A stretch of 64,000 nucleotides of DNA from Deltaproteobacteria bacterium. GTDB lineage: Bacteria > Desulfobacterota > Syntrophobacteria > Syntrophobacterales > Syntrophobacteraceae. The stretch lies in assembly GCA_021777755.1 (NCBI GenBank), contig JAJYDE010000003.1, positions 62,001 through 126,000 on the forward strand, given 5' to 3'. Each line of letters starts with the position of its first letter. The first letter of the stretch is position 1. The position numbers and the translations under genes are program-made. This document shows, one piece after another, positions 10,705 through 19,705 of this stretch. Below the pieces are notes generated by a model. That model saw only the letters and a list, made by a program, of their open reading frames with translations. It searched no databases and was not told the DNA's origin.

Positions 10705-12195
10705 TCAGGGCTGCAGGCCCACCCGCCATTTGGTTCCTTCGGGAAAGTCTTCGAGCTGAATGCGTTTTTCTTCCAGTTGTTTTCTGATGCGGTCGGCTTC
10801 GGCGAAGTCTTTTTCGATTCGGGCCTTGTGCCTGCGCTCTATAAGATCGCGCACCTCGTCTTCGCTCATACCGGTGGTCTTGAGTTTGAGCGTCCTCTGA
10901 CGTTCGAAAAAGACCTCCGGATCAACCATCAGAAGGCCCATGACCTGGCAGTGCTTTTGAAGACAATCGGCTGAAAGGGCGGCAAGCCGCGCGCAGGGTC
11001 CTTTGAGATTTTTTCTGCCGAATTTGTCGAGAAAGCGCTGAAGATTTCTCTGGAGGGCGAAGATATAGCCCACAGCCTGGGCCGTGTTGAAATCGTTGTT
11101 CATCGCTTCGGAGAAAAGCGCGGGCAGCGACTCCAATTTTTCAAAGAGTTCGACATCCTGTTTTTTAAGTATCTCATCGGGATAGTCGTCATTTCGGCCA
11201 TTGGCCGATCTTTGCGTCGCGGCCTCAAGGGTGGAGTAGAGCCGTTCGAGGCCACGCTCGGCTTCACCTACCGTTTCATCGGAAAAATCCACCGGACTCC
11301 TGTAATGTTTGCTTATGACGAAAAGCCGCAACGACTCGGGGTGGACTGAATCGAGCACATCGCGAATCGTTATGAAGTTTCCAAGCGACTTGGACATCTT
11401 CTCGTTGTCTATATTGACAAAGCCGTTGTGTACCCAGTAGCGGGCGAAGGGGGCATCGAAGGCCGCCTCGGCCTGGGCGATTTCATTTTCGTGATGAGGG
11501 AAAACGAGGTCTTTACCGCCCCCGTGTATATCGAAGGGGGCTCCGAGGTATTTTCTGGCCATGGCGGAGCACTCGATGTGCCAGCCCGGCCGCCCAGGCC
11601 CCCAGGGGCTCTCCCAGGCCGGCTCGCCGGGCTTGCTGCCCTTCCAGAGGACAAAATCCATGGGATTGCGCTTGTTTTCGTCCACCTCGACCCGGGCGCC
11701 GGCCACCATATCCTCGAGCTCTCGCCCGGAGAGTTTTCCGTAGCCGGAGAACAGCTCGACGCCGAAATAGACATCGGTTCCGGCCTTGTATGCAACGCCT
11801 TTTTCCACGAGTCTGCGCACGATCTCGATCATTTCAGGGATGTGCTCGGTTGCAAGCGGCTCCAAGGCGGGGGGCAAAAGGCCCAGGGATTGCATGTCCT
11901 CATGAAAGGCCCGGATGAAACGCTCCGAGACCCGGCGGTAATCGACCCCTTCGGCGGCAGCACGCCGCAGGATTTTGTCGTCGATGTCCGTAAAGTTTCG
12001 CACATAGAAGACCTGGTAGCCCAGGCTCGTGAGAAAACGGCAAATCACATCGAAGACAATAGCCGAGCGCGCATGTCCGATATGGCACAAATCGTAGACG
12101 GTGATCCCGCACACGTACATCTTGACCCTGCCGGGTTCAACAGGAACAAATTCCTCCTTGTTCCCGGTCAAGGTGTTATATATCTGCAACGCCAT
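10705..12195 (-). CDS. cysS: Cysteinyl-tRNA synthetase
   Basis: A 496-residue class I aminoacyl-tRNA synthetase that loads cysteine onto tRNA-Cys. The HIGH motif is present as HIGH within DLCHIGHARS near residue 38, and KMSKS as EKMSKSLGN near 275. The zinc ligands include the Cys of MYVCGITVYD. The C-terminal DALR and anticodon-binding regions follow. ATG 12195 (MALQIYNTL) is preferred over an upstream TTG because AAGGGA lies 9 nt before it. ispF lies 54 bp upstream on the same strand. Confidence 0.96.
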   Translation of the reverse strand: MALQIYNTLTGNKEEFVPVEPGRVKMYVCGITVYDLCHIGHARSAIVFDVICRFLTSLGYQVFYVRNFTDIDDKILRRAAAEGVDYRRVSERFIRAFHEDMQSLGLLPPALEPLATEHIPEMIEIVRRLVEKGVAYKAGTDVYFGVELFSGYGKLSGRELEDMVAGARVEVDENKRNPMDFVLWKGSKPGEPAWESPWGPGRPGWHIECSAMARKYLGAPFDIHGGGKDLVFPHHENEIAQAEAAFDAPFARYWVHNGFVNIDNEKMSKSLGNFITIRDVLDSVHPESLRLFVISKHYRSPVDFSDETVGEAERGLERLYSTLEAATQRSANGRNDDYPDEILKKQDVELFEKLESLPALFSEAMNNDFNTAQAVGYIFALQRNLQRFLDKFGRKNLKGPCARLAALSADCLQKHCQVMGLLMVDPEVFFERQRTLKLKTTGMSEDEVRDLIERRHKARIEKDFAEADRIRKQLEEKRIQLEDFPEGTKWRVGLQP

Positions 12196-12249
12196 TGCAA
12201 CCAGTCCCTTCAAAACGGTGATCGGCGGGCTCTTAACGGATCACTGTAA

Positions 12250-12756
12250 TCACACCTGCACAAAAGGCTCGCCGTCTCGCAAAGCCGACTCTTCCACAAG
12301 AGCCACGGCATAGGCGGCGATTCCTTCCTCCCGGCCCGCAAATCCCAGGGTCTCGGTCGTTTTGGCTTTTATATTGACACTTCCGGGCTCAAGTCCCAGA
12401 TGGTTGGAAATCGTCTCCACCATACGCGGGATGAAAGGGGAAAGTTTCGGCCTTTGAGCTACGATTGTCGAATCGATATTTTTCAGTCTGAAGCCTTTTC
12501 GGGCAATGAGTTCCATGGTCCGGCCCAAAAGGACCATGCTTGAAACATCCCTTAATTGCGGGTCCGTATCGGGAAAATGCACGCCTATGTCGCCCAGGGC
12601 CGCAGCCCCGATCATGGCGTCGCAGATGGCGTGCAAAAGCACATCGGCATCCGAATGGCCAAGAAGACCGCGAGGATACTCGATTGTAACACCGCCAAGG
12701 ATAAGGGGACGTCCGGGCACAAGCCTGTGGACGTCATAGCCGAAGCCTACCCGCAT
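12250..12756 (-). CDS. ispF: 2-C-methyl-D-erythritol 2,4-cyclodiphosphate synthase IspF
   Basis: A 168-residue enzyme of the MEP isoprenoid pathway that cyclises CDP-methylerythritol phosphate with loss of CMP. The metal ligands are visible as DVH in GFGYDVHRL (Asp8, His10) and the His of LGHSDADVLLHAI. Family length is about 157-170. The gene overlaps the ispD stop by one base, so the two are translationally coupled. IspD and IspF are separate here, not fused. Confidence 0.96.
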   Translation of the reverse strand: MRVGFGYDVHRLVPGRPLILGGVTIEYPRGLLGHSDADVLLHAICDAMIGAAALGDIGVHFPDTDPQLRDVSSMVLLGRTMELIARKGFRLKNIDSTIVAQRPKLSPFIPRMVETISNHLGLEPGSVNIKAKTTETLGFAGREEGIAAYAVALVEESALRDGEPFVQV

Positions 12757-13469
12757 TACAGCCTCCCTTTCTCGATGGTCGCCAGATAGAATTCAGCCCA
12801 CCGCAGGTCCTCGGGCGAAGTGAGTTTCATATTGGTTTTCTCCCCCGGGACGATGGAAACAGCACAGCCCAGACGTTCAACAAAAGAGGCGTCATCGGTC
12901 CCGGTCCAGTCTTCCGAAACGGCCCTCTCATAGGCCGCCATAACAACCCGTTTCTTAAAAACCTGGGGTGTTTGCACAAGCCAGACATCGGCACGGGGAA
13001 GGGTCTGACGCACGATATGGCCTTCGGCAAGCTTAACCGTATCGGTTGCGGGCACGGCCGCGATGCAGGCCCCGGTGGCCCTGGCACCTTCCCATACCGA
13101 CTTGATCAGCCCTGGTGAGGCGAAGGGGCGTACCGCGTCATGAATCATGACCCACTCGCACTCCGGGGGAAGCATCTTCAGTCCGTTGAAAACAGAGTCG
13201 CTGCGCTGCCTGCCGCCCGCCGAAATGATAACCTCGGGCAGGCTGGACTCACGTCCGCATCGCCACCGGGACACCAAAGCGCGGCTCTTTTCCGCATAGC
13301 CTTCGGCCACGGCAAGCAGAATCAACGACACGAAGGGCAACTTGGAAAGTGTCTCCAGGCTGTGAGCCAATACAGGCTTTCCGGCAAGCGGCAGAAACTG
13401 TTTGGGGACGGCCCCGCCCATTCTGACACCGCTTCCCGCAGCGGGTACGATCACGCACGTTTCATTCAT
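12756..13469 (-). CDS. ispD: 2-C-methyl-D-erythritol 4-phosphate cytidylyltransferase IspD
   Basis: A 237-residue nucleotidyltransferase that makes CDP-methylerythritol in the MEP pathway. The N-terminal CTP-binding motif VPAAGSGVRMGGAVPKQF has the conserved Arg and Lys; VMIHDAVRPF and the later VQTPQVF are also family signatures. ATG 13469 is chosen; an in-frame TTG at 13481 is possible and neither has a clear ribosome-binding site. It follows rnpB by about 35 bp on the same strand. Confidence 0.94.
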   Translation of the reverse strand: MNETCVIVPAAGSGVRMGGAVPKQFLPLAGKPVLAHSLETLSKLPFVSLILLAVAEGYAEKSRALVSRWRCGRESSLPEVIISAGGRQRSDSVFNGLKMLPPECEWVMIHDAVRPFASPGLIKSVWEGARATGACIAAVPATDTVKLAEGHIVRQTLPRADVWLVQTPQVFKKRVVMAAYERAVSEDWTGTDDASFVERLGCAVSIVPGEKTNMKLTSPEDLRWAEFYLATIEKGRL

Positions 13470-13501
13470 CGCAAAAGACAACCGGCAAAGTTGAAGTAAA
13501 G

Positions 13502-13891
13502 AGAACCGGAGCAGGGCATAAGCCGGGTTCTGTTCCCCGATGATCCGAAGACCATCGTGGCATGATCATTCCTCTAGCCCCGCCGTTACCGGCGGGATCA
13601 AGCGACCGACCCGAGAGCATCGGACGGGCAATCCTCGAACGCTCTCCTATTGGGTCTTGCTCCAGGTGGGGTTTGCCTGGCTCCCGATGTCACCACCGGG
13701 ACCGGTGAGCTCTTACCTCACCGTTTCACCCTTACCTCAAGCGCGAAGCGCAAGAGGCGGTCTGCTTTCTGTTGCGCTTTCCTCCTCGTCGCCGAGACTG
13801 GGAGTTACCCAGCACCTTGCCCTGTGGAGCCCGGACTTTCCTCCGACCGTTCATGGTGGCGGCCGGCGACCATCCGCCCTACTCCGGATCA
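13502..13891 (-). ncRNA. rnpB: RNase P RNA (bacterial type A)
   Basis: The minus strand carries the conserved cores of RNase P RNA: GAGGAAAGTCCGGGCTCC (13844-13826 region) near the 5' end, a GAGGTAAGGGTGAAA-like segment in the middle, and GAACAGAACCCGGCTTA (13535-13519) near the 3' end. The terminal P1 helix is complete: CCGGAGTAGGGC (13887-13876) pairs with GCCCTGCTCCGG (13517-13506), one G-U pair. The length, about 390 nt, is typical of type A. This RNA is the catalytic part of the ribozyme that removes tRNA 5' leaders. Ends are placed from P1 and may be off by a few bases. Confidence 0.97.
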
Positions 13892-13955
13892 CTCTATTTG
13901 CGCTTTGAGCGACAGCCTCATTTCCACCAGTCGATATATTAACAGATTTACGGCG

Positions 13956-14654
13956 TTATGCAAACGCTCCGACCCGCTTGCGGGCCAGAATGGTAATTTC
14001 GTTCAAGGTCCGCTCCAGTCGAAGCCGGGCAACTTCCACCTCGGCCGGCGTTGCATTCCTTTCCACCTTGATCAAGGGCCCATAAGAGACCGCAATCCTG
14101 GAAAAAGGCATCGGGATGACCGTTTTGTCCCAGGTGGGCAATCGCCAGCATCCTTGGGCGCCAATACTTACGGGCATGATCGGAGCACCGGAATACATGG
14201 CCAGAAACAGGAGCCCTTTTTGCGCGACCAGAGCCGGCCCCTGAGAGCCATCGGCAACAAATCCGCACCCCGGACATTCTTTGAACGCGGCTATCATGTG
14301 TTTTAGCGCCGCGGCCCCACCCTTTCCCGGCGAGCCTCGAAAGGGGAAATACCCGAGCCGGCGGACCATGCGGGCTGCGAATTCGCCGTCACGACTGCGG
14401 CTGGTTAAAGTGAGATAGCCGTGATCCCGGAAAACATAGAGGAGTGTCGGATAGGAAAAATGCCAGAAGCCGGCAATTCTGGGCACAACCTCACTTGCCC
14501 GGCGCATGTTTTCCTCCCCCACGGTAACAAAACGGCAGCTCCGGTGCAGGAGTCTCAAAAATCCGGCGGCCAGGCGGGGCAATGCGGGGGCGGCGGCCGC
14601 AATATTGCGGCGTTTCATCGGCAATTCGTGTATATTGAAGACTCGGGAAGCCAT
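13956..14654 (-). CDS. DUF374 lysophospholipid/lipid A acyltransferase family protein
   Basis: A 232-residue protein of the DUF374 branch of acyltransferases. It shows TLTSRSRDGE, then FRGSPGKGGAAAL, and ADGSQGPALVAQKG, the segment equivalent to the DGPRGP motif. The family transfers acyl or related groups to lipid acceptors at the inner membrane; some members act next to lipid A and Kdo genes. It lies near, but not within, the lpx block. The substrate cannot be read from sequence. It is divergent from aroK (30 bp apart) and ends 64 bp before rnpB. Confidence 0.82.
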   Translation of the reverse strand: MASRVFNIHELPMKRRNIAAAAPALPRLAAGFLRLLHRSCRFVTVGEENMRRASEVVPRIAGFWHFSYPTLLYVFRDHGYLTLTSRSRDGEFAARMVRRLGYFPFRGSPGKGGAAALKHMIAAFKECPGCGFVADGSQGPALVAQKGLLFLAMYSGAPIMPVSIGAQGCWRLPTWDKTVIPMPFSRIAVSYGPLIKVERNATPAEVEVARLRLERTLNEITILARKRVGAFA

Positions 14655-14684
14655 ATTATTTCAACTTACATGCAAGTGTCCATT

Positions 14685-15218
14685 ATGAAACGGCGCAGTA
14701 TAGCACTTATCGGATTTCGCGCAACCGGCAAGAGCACGGTGGGAGAAATTCTCGCCGCCAGGTTGGGCTGGAGCTTCATCGACATGGATCGCCGCCTCGT
14801 AGGCGATGCCGGGTGCGACATAGCGGCCTGGGTCGAATTGCACGGTTGGGGTGCTTTTAGAAGGGCCGAATCGGGTCTTTTGGAAGTCCTGCGTCTGCGC
14901 CCGAATCTGGTGATCGCCACCGGGGGCGGAATTGTACTGGATCGGCAAAATCGCGAAGCGCTCAGAAGAGATTTTTTCACTGTCTGGCTCAAGGCCAGCC
15001 GCCAAACCATCGGCACCCGTTTGAACTCCGATCCCGACTCTCCGCTGAGTCGCCCCCCGCTCTCCAACCTTGCCCCCGAGGAGGAGATCGCCAAGATACT
15101 TTCGGAGCGTGAACCGCTCTACTCCAAGGTTGCCGACATGGCCATCGACACCGAAGAGAAACTCCCCGCCCAAATTGTCGCCGAAATTACAGGCAGCCCG
15201 ATATTTACAGAATTTTAA
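14685..15218 (+). CDS. aroK: Shikimate kinase
   Basis: A 177-residue kinase that phosphorylates shikimate in aromatic amino-acid synthesis. The Walker A loop is GFRATGKST (10-18), a shikimate-binding DMDRR follows near 34, and GGG of ATGGGIVL is at about 80. Length fits the family. ATG 14685 begins at the conserved start of the fold; an in-frame ATG lies 15 bp earlier. It is the only plus-strand gene in this stretch, and a shared promoter region of 30 bp separates it from the DUF374 gene. Confidence 0.92.
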   Translation: MKRRSIALIGFRATGKSTVGEILAARLGWSFIDMDRRLVGDAGCDIAAWVELHGWGAFRRAESGLLEVLRLRPNLVIATGGGIVLDRQNREALRRDFFTVWLKASRQTIGTRLNSDPDSPLSRPPLSNLAPEEEIAKILSEREPLYSKVADMAIDTEEKLPAQIVAEITGSPIFTEF

Positions 15219-15313
15219 ATTCCACTGAAAGCACAGGACAAAACGAACGGAACAAATAAAACGCGGGGAGCAGCCAAACCATCCATCTTGAAATCTTCGA
15301 CCGTTTGCGCCCT

Positions 15314-16444
15314 TTATCCTGCCGAGGCGACCCCGAGCACCAACCGCGCCACCCGCTCGGATATTCCGCCCGAGCCGAGTTGCTCGCCAATTCGCCTCAG
15401 CTCAAGCCTTTGACTTTCAAGCAGACGGGGCTCCCGCAAATATCCAAGGGCGCATTGACCCAGCAGTTGCCCGGTAGGCTCCAGGCGTGCGAATTCCGGG
15501 ACTATTTGCCTGCCCGCAATCAAGTTCGGCAAGGCGGTGAACTCAACCGTGGCAAGGGATCGGGCAATCAGTCCGGTAAGTTTTGAAACTTTGTAGAAAG
15601 CGACCATGGGGGTTTCCAGAATCGCTGCTTCAAGCGTTACCGTACCGGTCTTCGTCACAATCAGATCGCAGGCCCTAAGCACCCTGTAGGTGTCGTCGCT
15701 AACGACACGAACGGGCACAGACCAGCGGGCGAGCCTTGCCTGCAAGTCCCGCGGCTCTATGGAAGAAGCCACCGGCATTATGAACTTCACCCGGGGCAAG
15801 GCTTTGAGCACCAGACTTGCGGCCTCCATCAGCATGTCGAAAAAACGGTCGATTTCCCCCGGTCTGCTGCCCGGCAAAAGTCCGACCAACGGGCCTTCAA
15901 AGCCATGATAGACAGAATCGCAAAAGGCCTTGTCGGGTACTTTTTTCATCGAATCGGCCAAGGGATGGCCAACATAGTCGACGTCGATTCCAAAGGAGGC
16001 ATAGAAATCTTTTTCAAAAGGCAGGATGACAGCCATCCCGTCTTTGAGCCTCCCGATTTCCTTGGCTCGTCGTTTTCGCCAGGCCCAGACCTGAGGACTA
16101 ATGTAGAAAAAAACCCGAGCGCCGATTCTTTTGGCCAATCTCGCAAGCAAGAGGTTAAAGTCGGGAAAGTCGATCAAAACGACAACAGAGGGGCGCTGGG
16201 CCAGCAGATAGGACCTGATCGCAACCCATGCGGCATAAATGGACCTCATTTGCGCGGCCACCTCGAAGATACCCACGACCGAAATTTTCCGATTGTCCGC
16301 GACCACCCGAACACCGGCGGCTTTCAATTGAGGTCCGCCAAGGCAGGAAAGTCGGGTTTTCGGGGCGATGGACCTTATGGCGCGGGCAAGATTCGCGCCG
16401 TGCAAATCTCCTGAAGCCTCTCCGGCGCTTATGAAGATTTCCAA
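15314..16444 (-). CDS. lpxB: Lipid-A-disaccharide synthase LpxB
   Basis: A 376-residue GT19 glycosyltransferase that joins lipid X and UDP-2,3-diacylglucosamine into lipid A disaccharide at the inner membrane. The N-terminus FISAGEASGDLHG and the mid-protein FYISPQVWAWR and LLPGSRPGEI are family signatures. TTG 16444 is chosen as start because it falls directly before this N-terminus and GGGGAG lies 8 nt upstream; longer in-frame extensions would add unrelated residues. It overlaps the 3' end of the upstream LpxI-Gfo/Idh gene by 16 bp and is the last gene of the lipid A operon. Confidence 0.93.
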   Translation of the reverse strand: MEIFISAGEASGDLHGANLARAIRSIAPKTRLSCLGGPQLKAAGVRVVADNRKISVVGIFEVAAQMRSIYAAWVAIRSYLLAQRPSVVVLIDFPDFNLLLARLAKRIGARVFFYISPQVWAWRKRRAKEIGRLKDGMAVILPFEKDFYASFGIDVDYVGHPLADSMKKVPDKAFCDSVYHGFEGPLVGLLPGSRPGEIDRFFDMLMEAASLVLKALPRVKFIMPVASSIEPRDLQARLARWSVPVRVVSDDTYRVLRACDLIVTKTGTVTLEAAILETPMVAFYKVSKLTGLIARSLATVEFTALPNLIAGRQIVPEFARLEPTGQLLGQCALGYLREPRLLESQRLELRRIGEQLGSGGISERVARLVLGVASAG

Positions 16445-18399
16445 GTCCCTGGCTCCCCGAAGAGATCTTTTGCGCGCATTTGCTTTTCGATAAGGCTCGA
16501 GATCTCGATAGCCGCGCAAAGGGCGCGCCGCCCCTGCTCGCCGTCGACCTCCGGCGGACTGCCGGTCCTTACCGAATGCATGAAAGAAGCGATCTCCTCT
16601 TCAAGGGCATCCTTCTCGACGATTTCGAAGTTTTCAAGCGACAACTGGGGGAAGCCGTCCTCGCCGGGCTCGGCTTCCTTATAGACCGCGTAAGCGCGCT
16701 TTTCAAAGTAGTCGGCCGAAAAGTAACTATCTTCTTGAAAGATGCGCAACTTTCTCATGCTTTTGATCGAAATTCTGCTCGCCGTAAGATTTGCCACCGC
16801 CCCGTTTTCGAATTCCATTCGCACCGTTGCGATATCGGGCAGGCGGCTCAGCACGGCCACCCCCGAAGCATGAACAGCCTTGAGAGGCGCCTTGATGATA
16901 CTTAAGACGATATCGATATCGTGAATCATTAAATCGAGGATCACATCGACTTCAAGACCCCTTTCGTTAAAAAGGGCAAGCCTGTCGGCTTCAACGAACA
17001 TGGGGTTGGAAAGTCGATGGCGAATGGCGCGGAAGGCGGAGTTGAACCGTTCGAGATGGCCGACCTGCAAAACCGCGCCCGATCGCGCGGCGATGGCTAT
17101 AAGCTCGTCGGCTTCCTCCCGGCTCTTTGTCATCGGTTTTTCGAGAAGAACATGGATCCCGGCGCAGAGAAACTCCCGCGCAATGTCGAAATGATACTGG
17201 GTGGGGGTGACAATGCTTACGGCATCGACCTGGCCGATAAGTTCCCTGTAGTCGGTAAGAGGTTTGGATTTTACCTCATCGGCAATTTCCGCTGCGCGCC
17301 TGCCGTCGATATCGACTATGGCAACCAGATCCGCATCGGGAAGCCTCGCATATTTTTGGGCGTGAAAACGACCAAGATAGCCGACCCCGATCACCGCGGT
17401 CCGGATTGCTCCGGGACGAGGCATGCGCACAAGAACGGACCGGGAAGCCAGGGCGTTATTGTTGGAGCTCTCAACGGGACGCAACTTTTTGATTTCGGGC
17501 AGCTCCGAGGCCAAAACAGCCAGAGCGTCATCGTCCTGGCGTTCATCTCCATCATAGGACTCACCTCGAACCAGGATCGAAATTCCGGCCGAATCGGCGG
17601 CGTCGATGGTCCTTTCACGATCGAAGAGCAGTGTTTTCCCGGCTTCCAAAACCAATACCCGGGCATTGACTCTTTTCATCACCTCGATCGTATCCGAGCC
17701 GGCCGCCGGGACATCGAAACGCAAATCCTGCATGGGCTTGCTGACCTTTACGATCACGGCTCCTTCCCGGCAAAGCCGCCCGCCGCGCATGATCGTCGCG
17801 TCGGTGCCGTCTATGCCTTCGACGGCCAGCACGGACTGATTTTTTACAACCAGACATTGGCCAATGTCGAGTCTTCCGATCGCCTTCGACAAGGCCCATC
17901 CGAAGCTGATATCGGCCTGTTCCCGGCGGTTTGGCTTGCGCCTGGTAAGAATACCCTCCGGGGCCAGAAGCTCGGGCAGAAAGATGGTGGAAGCCTGGAT
18001 GAGAATGCCTTCGGATTCGAGTTCCTCGGCAAGCGCCCTCAGCAGGGAATCATCTTTCCGGTTTCTGAGTCTGTTTATAAAACGCACAGCCCGCCAATCG
18101 GGGCGAATCTTTGCATACATGCGGGTCTTGTTGATCGCCCCGGCCATGGCCGCGTGGGTAATCCCGGCACCGCGGAAGGTCTTGACCAGCCGGTTGAGCT
18201 GGCCGAGCTTGAGCATGTGAAATTCTTCCACATACTTTGAAAGTGTGGGGTCTGTTTCTCCGTCGAAGCCGACGGCAAATACCCGGACCGAAGCCTGGCG
18301 GGCCGCATGAGCAAACAAAAGCGGAAATTGTCCGCTTCCGGCGATAAGCCCCACTTCCCTGATTCTGCCTTCCGAACCTGATTCGTTTTGAGAGGACAT
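16429..18399 (-). CDS. lpxI: Fusion of LpxI (UDP-2,3-diacylglucosamine pyrophosphatase) and Gfo/Idh oxidoreductase
   Basis: A 656-residue two-domain protein. Residues about 12-285 match LpxI (DUF1009): GLIAGSGQFPLL at the start, MAGAINKTRM, and the catalytic-region RFDVPAAGSDT near residue 228. LpxI removes UMP from UDP-2,3-diacylglucosamine. After a variable linker (286-330), residues 333-656 form a Gfo/Idh/MocA dehydrogenase with Rossmann motif GVGYLGRFHA and LLEKPM. In lipid A clusters such a dehydrogenase can be GnnA, which oxidises UDP-GlcNAc at C3, but the partner aminotransferase gnnB is not in the window. It starts one base into the lpxA stop (TAATG). Confidence 0.9.
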   Translation of the reverse strand: MSSQNESGSEGRIREVGLIAGSGQFPLLFAHAARQASVRVFAVGFDGETDPTLSKYVEEFHMLKLGQLNRLVKTFRGAGITHAAMAGAINKTRMYAKIRPDWRAVRFINRLRNRKDDSLLRALAEELESEGILIQASTIFLPELLAPEGILTRRKPNRREQADISFGWALSKAIGRLDIGQCLVVKNQSVLAVEGIDGTDATIMRGGRLCREGAVIVKVSKPMQDLRFDVPAAGSDTIEVMKRVNARVLVLEAGKTLLFDRERTIDAADSAGISILVRGESYDGDERQDDDALAVLASELPEIKKLRPVESSNNNALASRSVLVRMPRPGAIRTAVIGVGYLGRFHAQKYARLPDADLVAIVDIDGRRAAEIADEVKSKPLTDYRELIGQVDAVSIVTPTQYHFDIAREFLCAGIHVLLEKPMTKSREEADELIAIAARSGAVLQVGHLERFNSAFRAIRHRLSNPMFVEADRLALFNERGLEVDVILDLMIHDIDIVLSIIKAPLKAVHASGVAVLSRLPDIATVRMEFENGAVANLTASRISIKSMRKLRIFQEDSYFSADYFEKRAYAVYKEAEPGEDGFPQLSLENFEIVEKDALEEEIASFMHSVRTGSPPEVDGEQGRRALCAAIEISSLIEKQMRAKDLFGEPGTWKSS

Positions 18400-19178
18400 T
18401 ATCTGGTCAAACCTCTCTTGGACCCGGAGGTGACGAATTCGATGAGTCTTTCGATTTCCGGCAATGGTTCGATTTGCTCTCGAACCCTTTGCACCGCGTC
18501 CTGGAGAGTGAGTCCGGAGCGGAAAAATATCTTGTGAAATTTCTTGATCGCCTGAATGGCTTCAGGTGAAAAGCCATGGCGTTTGAGTCCGATCAGATTC
18601 GGCCCGAAAAGAGTGGCGCCCTCGGCGCCGGTGGCCAGCATGTAGGGCGCAATGTCCATGCGCACCCCGGAAAATCCGCCAACACAACTGTATTCCCCCA
18701 ACCTTACGAACTGGTGAACAGCGACGATCCCTCCGATAACGGCATGGGCACCGACTTCCACATGCCCACCGAGGGTGGCCGTGTTGGCGAGCAAGGCCCC
18801 GTTTCCCACCTGGCAATCGTGAGCCACATGACTGTAGGCCATCAGAAAGACCCCGTCGCCGATTCGCGTCACTCCATGGCCGCGTATGGTTCCGCGGTGG
18901 ACGGTGGCGTATTCGCGAACAATGACGCCATTTCCAATAACCACGCTCGTTTGCTCGTCAGCGTAGGTCAGGTCCTGCGGAGGCAGCCCAATCGAGGCAA
19001 ACGAAAAAATGCGATTATTTTCTCCTATGGTCGTCCGGCCTTCAATTACGACATGGTGTCCAACAACGCTTCCTGAGCCGATCACGACTTCAGGACCGAT
19101 GATACTGTAGGCTTCGACCGTCACGTCATCGGCCAGTTGGGCCTTTGGCGATATTATCGCTGTAGGGTGGATCGGCAT
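18399..19178 (-). CDS. lpxA: Acyl-ACP--UDP-N-acetylglucosamine O-acyltransferase LpxA
   Basis: A 259-residue left-handed beta-helix enzyme that starts lipid A synthesis by acylating UDP-GlcNAc. Hexapeptide repeats cover the first 190 residues; the catalytic His is in YSHVAHDC, and the helical C-terminus (KFHKIFFRSG) is present. It is coupled to the LpxI fusion gene by an overlapping stop/start. If the fused dehydrogenase is GnnA-like, LpxA may use the 3-amino analogue of UDP-GlcNAc; this is an inference. Confidence 0.96.
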   Translation of the reverse strand: MPIHPTAIISPKAQLADDVTVEAYSIIGPEVVIGSGSVVGHHVVIEGRTTIGENNRIFSFASIGLPPQDLTYADEQTSVVIGNGVIVREYATVHRGTIRGHGVTRIGDGVFLMAYSHVAHDCQVGNGALLANTATLGGHVEVGAHAVIGGIVAVHQFVRLGEYSCVGGFSGVRMDIAPYMLATGAEGATLFGPNLIGLKRHGFSPEAIQAIKKFHKIFFRSGLTLQDAVQRVREQIEPLPEIERLIEFVTSGSKRGLTR

Positions 19179-19282
19179 TTCTTCTCCATATTTCTTCAGG
19201 CGGCAATTCGGGGCTGCGACCGGTCAAGCCGGCCAACGACAATTCCGGGCATGCTCCGCATAAGAGCACGCAAAATCAAGGC

Positions 19283-19705
19283 CTACAGGACGTTTGCCAT
19301 CATTTCGGCTTCAGCCGCCAACACATCGTCCACAAAGGCCTCTCCGAACATTTTAAAAAAGCCGCCGCGTTGCTTTAGAAGCTTAACTTTCAAAACCAGC
19401 CGGTCTCCCGGACGCACGGGTCTACGAAACCGCACCTTGTCCATTCCGGCGAAATAAAAAGGCTTGTCCTTAAGCTCGGGAAACCCGGTAAAGACCAGTA
19501 TGCCCCCCGTCTGGGCCATGGCTTCCACGATAAGGACTCCGGGCATGATCGGATCGCTCGGGAAATGCCCCTGGAAGAAGGGCTCGTTTACCGATACGTT
19601 TTTAATACCCACAATCTGCTCGGCCGAGCATTCGACAATCCTGTCCACAAGGAGAAAAGGATAGCGGTGTGGAATTATTTCTTTAATCCTTACAACATCC
19701 ATCAT
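19283..19705 (-). CDS. fabZ: 3-hydroxyacyl-ACP dehydratase FabZ
   Basis: A 140-residue hot-dog-fold enzyme dehydrating 3-hydroxyacyl-ACP in fatty acid elongation. [11 protein letters not shown] contains the catalytic His, and [20 protein letters not shown] holds the active-site Glu. It competes with LpxA/LpxD for hydroxyacyl-ACP, so its place between lpxD and lpxA is the usual one. Its first codons overlap the lpxD 3' end by 23 bp. Confidence 0.96.
   Translation of the reverse strand: MMDVVRIKEIIPHRYPFLLVDRIVECSAEQIVGIKNVSVNEPFFQGHFPSDPIMPGVLIVEAMAQTGGILVFTGFPELKDKPFYFAGMDKVRFRRPVRPGDRLVLKVKLLKQRGGFFKMFGEAFVDDVLAAEAEMMANVL

Noticed and set aside
17017-18240. 407-codon plus-strand frame opposite the LpxI-Gfo/Idh gene
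   Set aside because: No ribosome-binding site or recognisable motif; the opposite strand encodes two well-conserved domains.
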